Assembly: GCA_964230215.1 (NCBI GenBank)
Contig: CAXRGQ010000007.1
Span: forward strand, 434,001-498,000
Reading direction: 5' to 3'
DNA length: 64,000 nucleotides
From: JAUILH01 sp964230215
Lineage (GTDB): Bacteria; Bacteroidota; Bacteroidia; Flavobacteriales_D; JAUILH01
The notes under the pieces are model-generated. The model was not told the origin of the DNA. It ran no database searches and saw only the letters and a list, made by a program, of their open reading frames with translations. Of this stretch, positions 63,112 to 64,000 are shown piece by piece. A program made the translations under genes and the position numbers. Within the stretch, counting starts at the first letter, position 1; every line of letters begins with the position of its first letter.

Positions 63112-64000
63112 GTAATCAAAAAAACATATCATTAATCATTCCTGGATATAACGCCGCAAACCATATTGGCGAACTAATAAATACAGTACATGCTGAAATT
63201 AGTGACCGATTGTTAGAGATCATTGTTGTAGATGATGGGAGTAAGGACGATACATGGAAAGTAATATCTAATTGCCAAAAATCAATTTCATGTCTCAGGG
63301 GAATTCGCTTTGCCAGCAACGCAGGGCAGCATAATGCCACTATGTGCGGATTAATTCATGCAAATGGTGAAATAATCATTACAATGGACGATGATTTTAG
63401 ACACGACCCCTTAACGCTTAAACGATTGATTGAGGAGCATGAAAGCAATCAATTTGATTTTAGTTATGGTATTAATGTCAACAATACAAGTAAGTCAGGA
63501 CGTAAACTAATGAGTAATGGCATTAAAGCCTCAACAAAATACTTTAGCAGTCATTCGTTTGGAGAAGGTTCGAGCTTTAGAATCATTAATCGGTCTATTC
63601 TTGATGAACTGAAATCCAACGTCAGTCGGAACGTATTTATTGACGAAATAATTCATTGGTATACAACCAATATTGGTGTAGTATACTTGGATAATAAGGT
63701 AGTTAAGCGTAAATCAAGATATACAAATATTAGGCTCTTTAAAATGTACACGGATATTGTGCACAACTACGCAGAGTGGCCGTTAAAATTGATGGTTAGA
63801 TTTGGAGCACTATTTTCAGTAATAAGTGCCATTCTATCAGTCCGATATATTATTCGTCGAATAAACGGTGTAGTTGATGTAGAAGGGTTTACAACACTAA
63901 TTGTAGCTATTCTGTTTTCATCAAGTTTAATCATTCTTTCACTAGGCGTTATTGGTTTATATGTTTTCAAACTTTACCACATTCGCAGCGGAAAACCGAA
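63108..64000 (+). CDS. Glycosyltransferase family 2, 3' truncated by window
   Basis: 297 codons are visible, starting at GTG 63108 inside the SDR stop (GTGA overlap); the frame is open to the window edge. GT-A fold motifs: ISLIIPGYNAANHIGELI, VVDDGSKDDTW (41-50), NAGQHNATMCGLIHANGEII, and a DDD metal site (Asp94-96) in TMDDDFRHDP. Two C-terminal membrane spans (about 228-248 and 264-288). This is the DPM1/GtrB/ArnC class that transfers sugars to polyprenyl phosphate. It is nearly complete; the family is usually 310-340 aa. Coupled to ACP-KASIII-SDR, it suggests an acyl-modified sugar or glycolipid pathway continuing past 64000. Confidence 0.85.
   Translation, partial: MSNQKNISLIIPGYNAANHIGELINTVHAEISDRLLEIIVVDDGSKDDTWKVISNCQKSISCLRGIRFASNAGQHNATMCGLIHANGEIIITMDDDFRHDPLTLKRLIEEHESNQFDFSYGINVNNTSKSGRKLMSNGIKASTKYFSSHSFGEGSSFRIINRSILDELKSNVSRNVFIDEIIHWYTTNIGVVYLDNKVVKRKSRYTNIRLFKMYTDIVHNYAEWPLKLMVRFGALFSVISAILSVRYIIRRINGVVDVEGFTTLIVAILFSSSLIILSLGVIGLYVFKLYHIRSGKP

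Noticed and set aside
1..64000. Mobile elements, prophage, integrase, toxin-antitoxin or restriction systems
   Set aside because: No transposase, integrase, phage, restriction or toxin motif was seen in any of the supported genes; the window looks like stable chromosome.

Overview
The window is a low-GC chromosomal segment of a Bacteroidota bacterium, most likely of the order Flavobacteriales. The evidence is type IX secretion system (T9SS) cargo with type A and type B C-terminal sorting domains, three PorP/SprF outer-membrane proteins, TPR-containing sensor kinases, a bactofilin-led ATP synthase operon without beta and epsilon genes, and TAnnTTTG (Bacteroidota sigma factor -7) elements in front of many genes. 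The species cannot be named from the sequence. Coding density is high, no gap between genes exceeds 300 bases, and I see no rRNA, tRNA, CRISPR array, prophage or insertion sequence.

Layout. 1-3263: the 3' part of a large repeat-built type B adhesin followed by a PorP/SprF gene. 3284-8473 (minus): a regulatory block with two paralogous TPR histidine kinases, one NarL-type response regulator and a receiver-less LuxR-type HTH protein. 8574-20046 (minus): an acyl-CoA carboxylase carboxyltransferase, a beta-propeller/Y_Y_Y/SpoIIE phosphatase receptor, two homologous type A cargo proteins (308 aa and about 1190 aa) and a PurF-like amidophosphoribosyltransferase. 20258-24121: a large SBBP/PKD/type B protein. 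24105-32408: mostly housekeeping (two lysophospholipid acyltransferases, 3-hydroxyanthranilate dioxygenase, a fructosamine-kinase-like protein, TadA, bacilliredoxin, GatC) plus a membrane-spanning TPR-LuxR regulator. 32668-38749: a second T9SS operon (type A cargo, type B cargo, PorP/SprF). 38750-41825: DUF2461, TrpS, then a miniature type B-domain lipoprotein convergent with a third PorP/SprF. 41908-43257: two tandem paralogs with a Cys4 knuckle, a membrane segment, a CarboxypepD_reg-like domain and a TonB-plug-like tail. 43258-51391: enoyl-CoA hydratase, a giant NtrY-like kinase, a DUF4382 lipoprotein and two poorly known secreted proteins. 51567-57694 (minus): bactofilin-atpZ-(atpI-like)-atpB-E-F-H-A-G. 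57839-64000: AspS, PurD, then a tightly coupled ACP / KASIII / SDR / glycosyltransferase operon that runs off the window.

How the parts fit. The T9SS genes make surface adhesins and the PorP/SprF proteins thought to help export or anchor type B cargo. Several regulators share one plan: a periplasmic TPR or propeller sensor, one membrane span, and a cytoplasmic kinase, HTH or phosphatase output. The places most worth a second look are the Cys4/CarboxypepD_reg pair, the stand-alone type B sorting domain on a lipoprotein, the receiver-less HTH beside its full-length relative, the ACP-KASIII-SDR-GT2 cassette, a 16-bp perfect stem between atpE and atpF, and a set of promoters placed so close to start codons that the mRNAs would be nearly leaderless.
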